From contig JAILES010000121.1 of the NCBI GenBank assembly GCA_024687205.1, positions 1 to 59,213 of the forward strand: DNA of 59,213 nucleotides, given 5' to 3'. Shown here piece by piece: positions 26,784 to 36,366 of this stretch. The translations under genes and the position numbers were made by a program. The DNA is from Lachnospiraceae bacterium. Lineage in GTDB: Bacteria > Bacillota > Clostridia > Lachnospirales > Lachnospiraceae. The notes beneath the pieces were generated by a model. That model did not search any database. It saw nothing but the letters and a program-made list of their open reading frames with translations, and was not told the DNA's origin. Positions within the stretch are counted from its first letter, which is position 1. Each line of letters starts with the position of its first letter.

Positions 26784-29210
26784 TTACTTACCCTTCTTTC
26801 CGTTCCTGTTCTCACTTCCGGAAGCTATGGCTTCCTCGGCGCTTCTTATCTTATCTTCCAGTTCCTTCCGCAGGTCACGTCTTATCTTACCGCGCTTTTC
26901 ATTTAGTTCCCTGCGCTTCATTTCTGCTTCCCTGCGCCTCTTCTCTATTTCGATACGCCTCTTTTCTATTGCCTCGTTTTCTTCTTTCGTATAAGGCACG
27001 AAGCGGTATACATGAGCGGACAGCGGATTTAACGAAAGCTTTACGGAATACTCCCTGCCGTCGTTTTTCTCATATCTGCTTATGCTCATATCACCTGTTG
27101 CATTTCTCTCTCCGCCGAAAGCCTCGATATCGCTGGCAAATATCTCTTCATATTTGCCTTCCTTCGGAACGCCGAGACGATAATCTTCCCTTGCCGCATT
27201 TGCAAAATTGAAGACTGCCAGCAGCTCATCCCCTGCCTTTCCTGCTCTCATAAATGCGATAACGTTATCGTCAGCCGCATTTTCCCTTATCCATTCAAAG
27301 CCCTCGTCCTTATCTTCATAAGCATAGAGCGAAGGATGCGCTAAAACAAAGGAGTTCAGCTCTTTTGTAAATTCAAGCATTTTAAGCTCCGCATCACTGC
27401 GCTCCGCAAATACATCAATATTTCCCCAGGGCTGGAAGCTTTCTTTTTCACCGTATTCCTGTCCCATGAAGTTGACTGTTCTTCCCACATGAATTGCCAG
27501 ATAGGTATATAAGAGCTTTAAGTTTGCACTCTTCTTTTCTTCATCGCCCCACATCTTAGTGATAAGCCCGGGCTGGTCGAAAGAAAACTTTTCATGCATG
27601 ATACCGAGCAGATAATTTTCACAATACTGGTAAAGCATGGATTCCGTAAGTTTCTCATGCATGCCTGCCCTCTGTATGGGATCGGAAGACAGATATTCTT
27701 CCAGCTCTCTGATACAGTTATTATCGGTTGTAAGGTCAAAGCCCAGTTCTTCCCTGCCGTCTCCGGTTATCTGTCCCGAAGCACCGGCCTGGGATGCGAT
27801 AAGTATCAGACCGCTCTTCTTTGCATGCAGCCTTCTGTTCATCTCTTTTATGAACTCTATGGCTTCAAGGTGTTCCACACCTCCGAATATATTGGGTGAC
27901 CACTCTCCGTATCCCCTGTAATAATCCAGGTAGAGTATGCTGTCCATATCAAGGGTGCAGAGTCCGTCGATATGGAAGCTCTCGATCCAGTATTCAAGTG
28001 CCGAAAAGAGATAATCCTTTACTCCGGCTTTGCCGAAATTGAACATGTACTTACCTGTTCTGGGATCAACGCCTCTCTTAAAATCAGGATATTCATAAAG
28101 TGCCGCACCGTCAAAACAACCGAGACCTTCTGCCTTATTTGAAAAATCTCCGGGTGCCCATTCCATTATCACTCCGAGATTCTCGTTATGGAGTGCATCC
28201 ACAAAAGCCATGAGTTTTTCCGGCTCTCCGTTATCAAAGGCACTCTCGAAAAGCTGCAACGGATGGTAGCCGAGCTTATCCTCCGCACTCATCTGCGGCA
28301 TCATCATAACATGCGTATATCCCAGCTTCTTAACGTATGAAGCGAATTTCTTTATACCTGCCTTGTTTTTGTCCGAAAGGCTTTCCGGATGAAATTCATA
28401 GATGTTCAGCGGCTTTTTATCCCAGGTTCCTTTCTTTCTCCCAGCCATCCACTTCTCATCTTTCCATTCATAAGAAGCGGTATAGGCAGTCCTGTCCGCC
28501 CCGTCTTCGGTCGCACAGAGAGCATAGGGATCCTTCTTTACCATTGCACCGTCCCTGGTCAGTATCTCGTATCTGTATGCCTCTCCCTCTTCCACTCCGG
28601 GAATGAAGAGTTCAAAGATCCCGGAATCATCAAGACGGTTCATCTGGTTTTCCAGACCGTTATTCCTGTTGAAGTCACCCAGCACGGACACTCTGACTGC
28701 AGAAGGCGCCCATACCCTGAACACGCAGCCTCTTACGCCATCCGCTGTGGTCTTATGACTGCCCATATATCTGAAGGCCTTATCGTCACAGCCCGAGAGA
28801 AATCTTTCCTCATCCTCGGTCTTTAACAGCCTTTTAAAGGCATAAGGATCTTTCTTTTCAACGGTAACAAGACTTTCGGATTTTACTTTCTTCTTTTTTG
28901 TGTTTACGTTTTCTCCGGGATAGCTGACAAGATAACTGTACTTTATGTTCCTGCCTGAAACAAGCGCAGCAAAGAAGCCCGCTTCATCAGCCAGCTCCAT
29001 GCTTATTTCCTGTTTGACCTTCTTTCCTCTTACGCCTTCGCTTCCCTCTACGAGTATGAGCACTCCCTCAGCTCCCGGAAAGAAAGCCTGTATCAGGGTT
29101 GAAGTTCCGGCATGATGCGGGCCCAGAAAATCGGAGGGGTGATCGCATTCACCGTATACCACCTCTTCTATCTTTGCCCAGTCCATCAGATCATAAAGTT
29201 TCTTATTCAT
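26784..29210 (-). CDS. glgB: GlgB-family protein with apparently lost catalytic residues
   Basis: The 808-residue protein has the complete layout of glycogen branching enzymes: N-domain (DFLGPH, about 27-32), CBM48 (GVRGCVFRVWAPSAVRVSVLGDFN, about 158-181), GH13 barrel and C-terminal beta domain. The barrel aligns well with GlgB around the active site, yet the catalytic positions differ. Region I DWVPxHF is EWAPGDF (350-356). Region II DGLRVD is DGLCTL (415-420), losing Arg and the nucleophile Asp. Region III AE(E/D)S is ASQA. Region IV SHDE is MHEK (538-541). A highly charged helical tail rich in EKRRR runs from about 742 to 808. Branching activity is doubtful; it may bind glycogen as a structural or regulatory protein. 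Flanking genes are three and five bases away. Confidence 0.88.
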   Translation of the reverse strand: MNKKLYDLMDWAKIEEVVYGECDHPSDFLGPHHAGTSTLIQAFFPGAEGVLILVEGSEGVRGKKVKQEISMELADEAGFFAALVSGRNIKYSYLVSYPGENVNTKKKKVKSESLVTVEKKDPYAFKRLLKTEDEERFLSGCDDKAFRYMGSHKTTADGVRGCVFRVWAPSAVRVSVLGDFNRNNGLENQMNRLDDSGIFELFIPGVEEGEAYRYEILTRDGAMVKKDPYALCATEDGADRTAYTASYEWKDEKWMAGRKKGTWDKKPLNIYEFHPESLSDKNKAGIKKFASYVKKLGYTHVMMMPQMSAEDKLGYHPLQLFESAFDNGEPEKLMAFVDALHNENLGVIMEWAPGDFSNKAEGLGCFDGAALYEYPDFKRGVDPRTGKYMFNFGKAGVKDYLFSALEYWIESFHIDGLCTLDMDSILYLDYYRGYGEWSPNIFGGVEHLEAIEFIKEMNRRLHAKKSGLILIASQAGASGQITGDGREELGFDLTTDNNCIRELEEYLSSDPIQRAGMHEKLTESMLYQYCENYLLGIMHEKFSFDQPGLITKMWGDEEKKSANLKLLYTYLAIHVGRTVNFMGQEYGEKESFQPWGNIDVFAERSDAELKMLEFTKELNSFVLAHPSLYAYEDKDEGFEWIRENAADDNVIAFMRAGKAGDELLAVFNFANAAREDYRLGVPKEGKYEEIFASDIEAFGGERNATGDMSISRYEKNDGREYSVKLSLNPLSAHVYRFVPYTKEENEAIEKRRIEIEKRRREAEMKRRELNEKRGKIRRDLRKELEDKIRSAEEAIASGSENRNGKKGK

Positions 29211-29213
29211 ATC

Positions 29214-30464
29214 TTAGCCCTCGAATTGATGAATGAATATACCGCTCAGCAGCTTCGGCTCAAACCAGGTTGATTTGGGCGGCATCAGTCTGCCTGCATC
29301 CGCTACCGCGAACAGTTCGGATATCTGGGTCGGATACATTGCAAAGGCCACACCCTCTCCCAGCTTATCAACACGTCTTTCAAGTTCTCCCAGACCGCGG
29401 ATGCCTCCGACAAAGTCTATGCGCTTATCGGTCTTGGGATCCTTTATACCCAGAAGCTTATCAAGCACTTCGTTCTGCAGTATCGCAACATCGAGTCCGT
29501 CAACGGGATCATCGCTTTTGATCTCATCCTTCATGTTAAGCAGATACCACTTGTGATCGATATACATGCCGATCTCTCCCTTTGCAGAGGGATGAACTGC
29601 TTCGCCTGCCGGCTCCGATAACGTAAAGCTTTTCTTCAGCGCTTCCATGAAGGCCTCTTTCGACATACCGTTAAGGTCATGTACCACGCGGTTATAATCC
29701 ATTATCTTAAGTTCTTCATCCGGGAAGAGCACTGCGAGGAAATGATTGAATTCCTCACTCCCGTTATAATCGGGTTTAGCCTTCCTCCTCATCTTGCCGA
29801 CTCTTACCGCAGATGCGCAGCGGTGGTGACCGTCAGCTATATAGATATGGTCTATCCCGTTAAAAGCTTCCTTTATGGTTTTGATGTCTGCATCATCCGA
29901 GATTATGAAGCAGCGGTTCCTTATATCTCCCGTTGAAACAAAATCATATAGCAGTGCACTGTCATCTGCCTTAACCTTGTCTATGATCTTCCTTATCTCG
30001 CTGTTTTCCCTGTATGCAAGAAAGATAGGTCCGGTCTGTGCGCTCAGGGCATCCACATGCCTTACCCTGTCTTCTTCCTTATCTGCTCTTGTATTCTCGT
30101 GTTTCTTTATGATGCCGTTCTCGTAATCATCAATGGAAGCGCAGGCAACTATACCGGTCTGCACCCTTCCTTCCATGGTCTGCTCATAAATGTAATAGCA
30201 GGGCTTTTCATCAGTTTTATAAACTCCCTTATTTATACGTTCCTGCATAAGGGATGCAGCCTTGGCATATACCTCATCCGCATAGGTATCTACCTCGGGT
30301 CCGAATGACGTCTCTGCCCTGTCTATCGCAAGAAAGGAATCCGGATTCTTTTTAACCTCCACAACAGCCTCGGCTCTGTCATAAACATCGTAGGGAAGCG
30401 CCGCCGACTTTTCTATCATATCCTTTACCGGACGCAGTGCTCTGAATGCTTTGATATCTGCCAT
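29214..30464 (-). CDS. DUF1015 family protein
   Basis: The 416-residue cytoplasmic protein is a full-length DUF1015 member: an N-terminal FRALRPVKDMIEKSAALPYDV, the middle LYDFVSTGDIRN and the strongly conserved IYIADGHHRCASAVR, plus GLDVAILQNEVLDKLLGI. The fold resembles ParB/Srx-type nucleases and kinases, and some archaeal relatives act as serine kinases. The HHR-containing motif suggests a catalytic or nucleotide-binding site, but no function is known for this bacterial branch. It lies 13 bases after ilvA. Confidence 0.9.
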   Translation of the reverse strand: MADIKAFRALRPVKDMIEKSAALPYDVYDRAEAVVEVKKNPDSFLAIDRAETSFGPEVDTYADEVYAKAASLMQERINKGVYKTDEKPCYYIYEQTMEGRVQTGIVACASIDDYENGIIKKHENTRADKEEDRVRHVDALSAQTGPIFLAYRENSEIRKIIDKVKADDSALLYDFVSTGDIRNRCFIISDDADIKTIKEAFNGIDHIYIADGHHRCASAVRVGKMRRKAKPDYNGSEEFNHFLAVLFPDEELKIMDYNRVVHDLNGMSKEAFMEALKKSFTLSEPAGEAVHPSAKGEIGMYIDHKWYLLNMKDEIKSDDPVDGLDVAILQNEVLDKLLGIKDPKTDKRIDFVGGIRGLGELERRVDKLGEGVAFAMYPTQISELFAVADAGRLMPPKSTWFEPKLLSGIFIHQFEG

Positions 30465-30477
30465 TTTTATATCCTCC

Positions 30478-31701
30478 TTAAATGAGCGTTCTTACAGACT
30501 TGGGTTTGTAGCCTGTCACTTCAAGCTCATGCATGATCTTTTCCTTATGCTCCGTACCGAAAGCTTCTATGGTGATACGGAGTTCAACCGCACTCTTTCT
30601 GTTTGTGGTCACAAACTGGTTATGCTCGAGTTTGATAACATTGCCGTTTTCGGCTGCTATCACGCCCGCTACTCTCTGCAGTTCTCCGGGCTTGTCCGGA
30701 AGCAGTACGGATACGGTAAATATCCTGTTCCTGAATATAAGTCCCTGCTGCACCACACTGGACATGGTGATCACATCCATGTTTCCTCCGGAGAGTATGG
30801 ACACGATCTTTTTACCCGAAGCCTTCAGCTGCTTTAAGGCTGCAACCGTGAGCAGGCCTGAGTTCTCCACTATCATCTTATGGTTCTCTACCATATCAAG
30901 AAAAGCGACTATGAGTTCTTCATCGTCCACCGTTATGATATCGTCTATGTTTTCCTGTATATAAGGGAATATCTTTGAACCCGGTGTCTTAACAGCCGTG
31001 CCGTCTGCTATGGTATCCACATGGGGCAGTGTCACGACCTTGCCTTCTGCTATGGAAGCCTTCATGCAGGCTGCGCCCGAGGGCTCCACACCTATGACTT
31101 TGATCTTGGGATTTAACAGCTTGGCCAGGGTTGAAACACCGGCAGCAAGCCCGCCGCCTCCTATGGGCACCAGTATCACATCCACCAGCGGCAGTTCCTT
31201 TATTATCTCCATTGCTATGGTACCCTGACCTGTTGCGACCGCAGGATCATCAAAAGGATGGATAAAGGTGTATCCGTTTTCTGCCGCAAGTTCATAAGCC
31301 TTTTCACAGGCTTCATCGTATACGTCTCCGTAAAGTACCACCTCAGCGCCGAAATTCTTGGTCCTGTTGACCTTGATCAGCGGAGTCGTGGTGGGCATCA
31401 CTATCGTAGCCTTCATATTGCCGCATCTGGCCGCATAAGCCACGCCCTGGGCATGGTTGCCTGCGGATGCGGTAATGACGCCTTTTTTCTTTTCTTCCTC
31501 GGTCAGCGTGCTTGTTTTATAATATGCACCTCTCACCTTATAAGCCCCGGTAAACTGCATATTCTCGGGTTTGAGATACACTTTGTTTCCTGTAAGATGA
31601 CTGAAGTGATCGCTGTAAACAAGCTTTGTCTCCAGTGTAACTTCTTTTACTTTTTCGGAAGCTTCCTCGAAAGCTTCCAGTGTGAGCATTTCTTTTACCA
31701 T
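30478..31701 (-). CDS. ilvA: Threonine ammonia-lyase with ACT domain
   Basis: The PLP enzyme deaminates threonine to 2-oxobutanoate, the first step toward isoleucine. The Schiff-base Lys lies in MQFTGAYKVRGAYY, the phosphate-binding loop is PIGGGGLAAG, and a C-terminal ACT domain (VSVLLPDKPGELQRVAGVIA) suggests allosteric control. At 407 residues it matches the short IlvA/TdcB type. I chose ATG at 31701: a GGAG lies in the last codons of ftsY, whose stop is only four bases away. A frame extension to a TTG at 31722 would overlap ftsY. Confidence 0.93.
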   Translation of the reverse strand: MVKEMLTLEAFEEASEKVKEVTLETKLVYSDHFSHLTGNKVYLKPENMQFTGAYKVRGAYYKTSTLTEEEKKKGVITASAGNHAQGVAYAARCGNMKATIVMPTTTPLIKVNRTKNFGAEVVLYGDVYDEACEKAYELAAENGYTFIHPFDDPAVATGQGTIAMEIIKELPLVDVILVPIGGGGLAAGVSTLAKLLNPKIKVIGVEPSGAACMKASIAEGKVVTLPHVDTIADGTAVKTPGSKIFPYIQENIDDIITVDDEELIVAFLDMVENHKMIVENSGLLTVAALKQLKASGKKIVSILSGGNMDVITMSSVVQQGLIFRNRIFTVSVLLPDKPGELQRVAGVIAAENGNVIKLEHNQFVTTNRKSAVELRITIEAFGTEHKEKIMHELEVTGYKPKSVRTLI

Positions 31702-31705
31702 TATT

Positions 31706-32794
31706 TTATTCTCCGGTTTCAAACAACGCTTCTACAAAAGATTCGGGATCAAATTTCTGCAGATCATCTATCTTCTCTCCCACACCGATGTATTTCACCG
31801 GTATCTTAAGTTCACTCTGTATAGCAACGGCGATGCCGCCCTTTGCCGTTCCGTCCATCTTGGTCAGCACTATGCCGGAAAGATCAGCAACGTCGTTGAA
31901 ATCCCTTGCCTGCTGCATCGCATTCTGTCCGGTAGTTGCATCCAGGACTATCAGATTCTCTCTGTATGCTTCCGGATATTCCCTGTCTATCACGCGGTTC
32001 ATCTTTTTCAGCTCTTCCATAAGATTCTTCTTATTGTTGAGTCTTCCCGCCGTATCTACAAGCAGTACATCGATCTTTCTGGCCTTTGCCGCATGTACCG
32101 CATCAAAGAGCACACTGGCGGGATCCGCGCCTTCCACACCGCCGATCATATCCACACCTGCCCTTTCGGCCCAGGTTTTCAGCTGGTCTCCCGCAGCCGC
32201 CCTGAAGGTATCCGCCGCAGCTATCAGCACTTTTCTCTTTTTCTTTCTGAGCTGGGATGCCAGTTTGCCGATGGTGGTGGTCTTTCCCACTCCGTTCACG
32301 CCTATCACGAATACAACTGACGGCTCTGTTTCAAAGCGGTAGGCAGAGCTGCCGACCTGCATCTGCTCCCTGAGTCCCTCTATCATGACGCCCTTGCATT
32401 CCGAGGGTTTCACTATAGCCTGCGAATCAACGGCATCTCTGAGCTTATCCAGCAAGCGCTCCGTGGTAACGGCTCCCAGATCTCCCATTATCAGGGTCTC
32501 TTCCAGCTCGTCAAAGAAGTCGTCATCGATCGCTTCGGCGCCGTCAAACACCACATCCAGACTGTATACGAAATTCTCCCTTGTCTTGCGGAGTCCTTCC
32601 TTCAGTCTTGCAAAAAAGCCCTTCTTCTTGGGAGCCTCTTCTTCAACAACCTCTTCTTTAGCGACTTCCTCTTCTTCGCTTTCTTCAAGCCTTCTCCCCT
32701 CAGAGGAGAAGGTGTCGCCCTCAGGGGCGACGGATGAGGGGGCTTCTTCCTCCTCAACATTATTCTTCTTTTTAAATATATCCCATATCGCCAT
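31706..32794 (-). CDS. ftsY: Signal recognition particle receptor FtsY
   Basis: FtsY docks the SRP-ribosome complex at the membrane through GTP-dependent pairing with Ffh. The NG domain is intact: G1 GVNGVGKTTTIGKLA, DTFRAAAGDQL, LLVDTAGR and TKMDGTAKGG. The acidic A region at the N-terminus is short (about residues 1-50) and includes an inserted peptide, PSSVAPEGDTFSSEGRRLEE (residues 19-38), which is the translation of a palindromic repeat (see repeat at 32691). It is joined to smc by a one-base stop/start overlap. Confidence 0.95.
   Translation of the reverse strand: MAIWDIFKKKNNVEEEEAPSSVAPEGDTFSSEGRRLEESEEEEVAKEEVVEEEAPKKKGFFARLKEGLRKTRENFVYSLDVVFDGAEAIDDDFFDELEETLIMGDLGAVTTERLLDKLRDAVDSQAIVKPSECKGVMIEGLREQMQVGSSAYRFETEPSVVFVIGVNGVGKTTTIGKLASQLRKKKRKVLIAAADTFRAAAGDQLKTWAERAGVDMIGGVEGADPASVLFDAVHAAKARKIDVLLVDTAGRLNNKKNLMEELKKMNRVIDREYPEAYRENLIVLDATTGQNAMQQARDFNDVADLSGIVLTKMDGTAKGGIAVAIQSELKIPVKYIGVGEKIDDLQKFDPESFVEALFETGE
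32691..32742. repeat. Palindromic repeat copy inside ftsY
   Basis: On the plus strand it reads CTTCTCCCCTCAGAGGAGAAG, GTGTCGCCCTCAGGGGCGAC, then GGATGAGGGGG: two consecutive hairpins followed by a conserved end. The layout matches the intergenic copy at 38422. It is read in frame from the minus strand as part of the FtsY acidic region. Confidence 0.8.
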
Positions 32795-35700
32795 CAGTTA
32801 TCCAGCTCCTCATCGATAAGATTTACGCTGACCAGGGTAGATACCCCCTTCTCCTGCATAGTTATACCGTAGAGTCTGTCAGCTTTTTCCATTGTACCTC
32901 TTCTGTGAGTGATGACTATGAACTGCGTATGCTTGGTCAGCTTATGCAGATAACCCGCATACCTTCCGACATTGCTCTCATCAAGCGCTGCCTCGATCTC
33001 GTCAAGCAGACAGAAAGGTGAAGGCTTCAGGTTCTGTATTGCAAAAAGCAGTGCGATGGCCGCAAGTGCCTTTTCTCCACCCGAAAGCTGCATCATGTTC
33101 TGCAGTTTCTTTCCGGGGGGCTGGGCGATTATCTGTATTCCCGCCTCGAGGATATCTTCATCCTCCATAAGTTTCAGCTCGCCTTTACCGCCTCCGAACA
33201 TTTCCTTAAATACGCGGTCGAATTCCTTGCCTATCTCTTCAAACTTCTCGGTGAACTGTTTACGCATCGCATTATCCAGTTCTTCGATGATACCTGTCAG
33301 TTCCTTCTCAGCCTCTACCAGATCGTCATGCTGGCCTTTAAGGAATTCGTATCTTTCCGAAATCGCCTTGAAATCTTCTATCGCATTGACATTGACATCC
33401 CCGAGTCTCTTTATTCCGTCCTTTATCTCAGCTATGCTGCGCTTTAAGAATACCACATCCGTAAAGCTTTCATCCCTGAGTTCCCTGGCATCCTGAACGC
33501 TTACCTCATATTCGTTCCACATATACGCTATGAGGCCGTCGATCTCCTGGATTGTCTTCTCCAGCTGGCTGTTCAGTCTGTAAGTCTCCTTATCCAGGCC
33601 GGTCATGTGCTCGTTCACTTCCTCGCGCCTGTTAAAGAACTGCTTCTGTTTGGCGCCGAGTTCTTCCTTACGTGCGATCTTTACGTTAAGCTCTTTCTGG
33701 GAATCCTCTTCGTTGGTATAAGAAGCTTCTATGGTCTTTTCTATCTCGCTGATATCGTGCTCTCTGTCTTTGATCCTCTCCTCGTTTTCCTTAATGCTGT
33801 TCTCGGCATCTTCCTTTTCTTTAAGGAGTTTCTCAAGTTCGTTCTCGATACGGTCCGCATTCTGCTGTTCGAATTCATGCTTCTGCATGATCTTTTCGAG
33901 CTCTACCTCACACTCGGTCACCTTGAGTGCATGCTCGGTTTCTTCATCACGCAATCCGTCCAGCTGTTTCTGGGCCTCGTCTATCCTCTCCTCGAGTTTC
34001 TTTCTGTTCTCTTCGCTGCCTGCCAGCTGTTCATTCAGCTGTTCCTGGTTTTCCTTTATTTCCTTGACCTGTTCATCGATGCGGGTCTGCTCCTCGTTAA
34101 GGTCATCCACACCCTTGGTGGTCTCATCTATCTTTTCCTGTGCTTTCTGAAGATTAAGCGTAGCCGTGTTCAGTTTGATGAACTGCTGCTGTATCTCATA
34201 CTTTATGTCTTCTATCTGCACTCTTAAGGCTGTTCGTTCTTTCTTTGTTGCCTCCAGAGCATTCAGTTCCTTATCTATCTCCTTTAAGGATTCCTTTACG
34301 CTCTTTTCCAGTTCTTCCATCTCGCGCCTGCGGCCCAGCAGATTGGAATTGTTTTTGTAAGCACCGCCGCTGATGGCACCGCCGGGAACCAGCAGTTCGC
34401 CTTCCACGGTGACCATACGCACGCCGTAATTGAACTTCTTTGCTATCTTCAGTGCATTATCGATATTGTCTATGACAACGATACGACCGAGCATGGCTTT
34501 TGCGACATTGCGGTACTTTTCTTCGGTCTCCACGATCTCATCTGCCATACCTACAACACCCTTCTCATCAAGGACTTCGGGTGTTTTGAATTCCTGGGGA
34601 TTGGTTATGGATGTAAGAGGAAGGAAGGTGGCACGTCCTGCCTTTTCGCTCTTCAGCATCTCTATCATCTTCTTGGCGGTATTCTCATCTTCGGTAACGA
34701 TGTTCTGGATATTGCCGCCCAGAGCGGTTTCTATCGCTGTCTCGTACTTCTTTTCCACCTTGATGATATCGGCAACAACACCGATGATACCCTTTACTTC
34801 ACTCTTCTTTTCCATGACACGGCGTATCGGATGATTATATCCGTCATAACGCTCCGTCAGGTTGCTTATGGCTTCCAGCTTGGTCTTATCCTGCTGGTGC
34901 TTCAGCTGCACCTCCTGCAGCTTCTTATCATGTTCAGCCAGTTCGTCATGGATCTCGCCGGCTCTCTCTTCTTTCTTCTTCTGCTCATAATTGAGCTCTT
35001 CTATCTTCTTCTGAACTTCATCAAATTCTTTCTTCAGCTGTTCAATGATGCCCAGCTGTTCCTCTTCATTACTCTTGGCCTGGAGGAAACGCGAATTAAG
35101 CTCCGAGCGCCTTACCTGGGTCTGCTCGAGCATCGTATCATAACGTTCCTTGGAAGACTTTACGTTTGCTCTTTCATTCAGCAGATTGATTATCGCATTC
35201 TTGTCTTCCTCTATGGCTGTATTAATGGCATCTATCCTGGTCTGTACAGCGCTCAGTACTTCCTTCGCCGCATTTCTTTTCTCTTCTGCTTCCTTAAGAA
35301 CAGAGTCAACATCAGCCTTGTTGTTTTCCATGTTGTTCTTTTCGGCCTGTTTGTCTTCTATATCCTTTGCAAGAGTCTCAAGTCTTGCCTTGAAATGCTC
35401 GTTGCTGTCGGTAGCGGAACGTATCTGCTCCTTACGCAGGTTTATCTCACCTTCCAGCTTGGTACGTATAGCACCGGTATTGCTCAGTGAATTTCTCGCT
35501 TCCTCTATCTCGGCATCCAGGGCAGCCACCTCGGCTTCCATTGCCTCATATTCTTTTTTGATCTGATCGTATTCGGCTTTATGTTTCTCGAGTTCTGCAT
35601 TCGCCACGTCAAGTTTTTCCTGCAGCGAAGCTTTCTCATCAAGCCTGCGCTGGTTTTCCAGCAGGAAATAATTGATATCGAGTTTCTTTAACTCTTCCTT

Positions 35701-36354
35701 TTTCTTAAGATACTCCCTGGCTTTCTCCGCCTGTTTCTCCAGCGGTCCCACCTGCTTTTCAAGTTCGGCAAGGATATCGTTTACACGGAGGAGATTCTGT
35801 CTCTCGTCCTCGAGCTTTTTGACCGAAGCAGCTTTACGCTTCTTGTACTTTACTATACCTGCGGCTTCATCGAAGAGCTCACGTCTCTCTTCGGGTTTAC
35901 CCGAGAGTATACGGTCTATCTGGCCCTGCCCTATGATGGAATATCCCTCTTTACCGATACCTGTATCATAGAAGAGCTCGTTCACGTCTTTAAGCCGGCA
36001 GACACTGCCGTTCATAAGATACTCACTGTCGCCGGAACGATAGATCTTTCTGGCTACAGTCACTTCATCATAATCCACATTGAGCTGATGATCAGAGTTA
36101 TCGAGGGTGATCGCCACATAGGCGTAACCGAGAGGCTTACGCATTTCGGTACCCGAGAAGATGACATCCTGCATGGCAGCGCCACGGAGCTGCTTTACAC
36201 GCTGTTCACCCAGCACCCATCTCACGGCATCAGCAACATTTGACTTACCGCTTCCGTTGGGGCCCACTATACAGGTTATCCCGTTATGAAACTCGAACTT
36301 TATCCTGTTTGCAAAGGACTTGAATCCCTGCACTTCTATACTTTTTAAATACAT
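32794..36354 (-). CDS. smc: Chromosome segregation protein SMC
   Basis: SMC is the ATPase core of bacterial condensin, working with ScpA and ScpB encoded at the left of this window. The 1186 residues show the whole layout: N-terminal Walker A GPNGSGKSNVADAVRWVLGEQ, two long coiled coils rich in Glu/Lys around a central hinge (about 520-660, with GVVADIIKVEKKYETAIETALG and GELLVPGGAISGG), signature LSGGEKALAAIALLFAIQ and Walker B FCLLDEIEAALDESN. The length is normal. It begins 12 bases after rnc. Confidence 0.97.
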   Translation of the reverse strand: MYLKSIEVQGFKSFANRIKFEFHNGITCIVGPNGSGKSNVADAVRWVLGEQRVKQLRGAAMQDVIFSGTEMRKPLGYAYVAITLDNSDHQLNVDYDEVTVARKIYRSGDSEYLMNGSVCRLKDVNELFYDTGIGKEGYSIIGQGQIDRILSGKPEERRELFDEAAGIVKYKKRKAASVKKLEDERQNLLRVNDILAELEKQVGPLEKQAEKAREYLKKKEELKKLDINYFLLENQRRLDEKASLQEKLDVANAELEKHKAEYDQIKKEYEAMEAEVAALDAEIEEARNSLSNTGAIRTKLEGEINLRKEQIRSATDSNEHFKARLETLAKDIEDKQAEKNNMENNKADVDSVLKEAEEKRNAAKEVLSAVQTRIDAINTAIEEDKNAIINLLNERANVKSSKERYDTMLEQTQVRRSELNSRFLQAKSNEEEQLGIIEQLKKEFDEVQKKIEELNYEQKKKEERAGEIHDELAEHDKKLQEVQLKHQQDKTKLEAISNLTERYDGYNHPIRRVMEKKSEVKGIIGVVADIIKVEKKYETAIETALGGNIQNIVTEDENTAKKMIEMLKSEKAGRATFLPLTSITNPQEFKTPEVLDEKGVVGMADEIVETEEKYRNVAKAMLGRIVVIDNIDNALKIAKKFNYGVRMVTVEGELLVPGGAISGGAYKNNSNLLGRRREMEELEKSVKESLKEIDKELNALEATKKERTALRVQIEDIKYEIQQQFIKLNTATLNLQKAQEKIDETTKGVDDLNEEQTRIDEQVKEIKENQEQLNEQLAGSEENRKKLEERIDEAQKQLDGLRDEETEHALKVTECEVELEKIMQKHEFEQQNADRIENELEKLLKEKEDAENSIKENEERIKDREHDISEIEKTIEASYTNEEDSQKELNVKIARKEELGAKQKQFFNRREEVNEHMTGLDKETYRLNSQLEKTIQEIDGLIAYMWNEYEVSVQDARELRDESFTDVVFLKRSIAEIKDGIKRLGDVNVNAIEDFKAISERYEFLKGQHDDLVEAEKELTGIIEELDNAMRKQFTEKFEEIGKEFDRVFKEMFGGGKGELKLMEDEDILEAGIQIIAQPPGKKLQNMMQLSGGEKALAAIALLFAIQNLKPSPFCLLDEIEAALDESNVGRYAGYLHKLTKHTQFIVITHRRGTMEKADRLYGITMQEKGVSTLVSVNLIDEELDN

Positions 36355-36366
36355 ATTACTCTTTCC

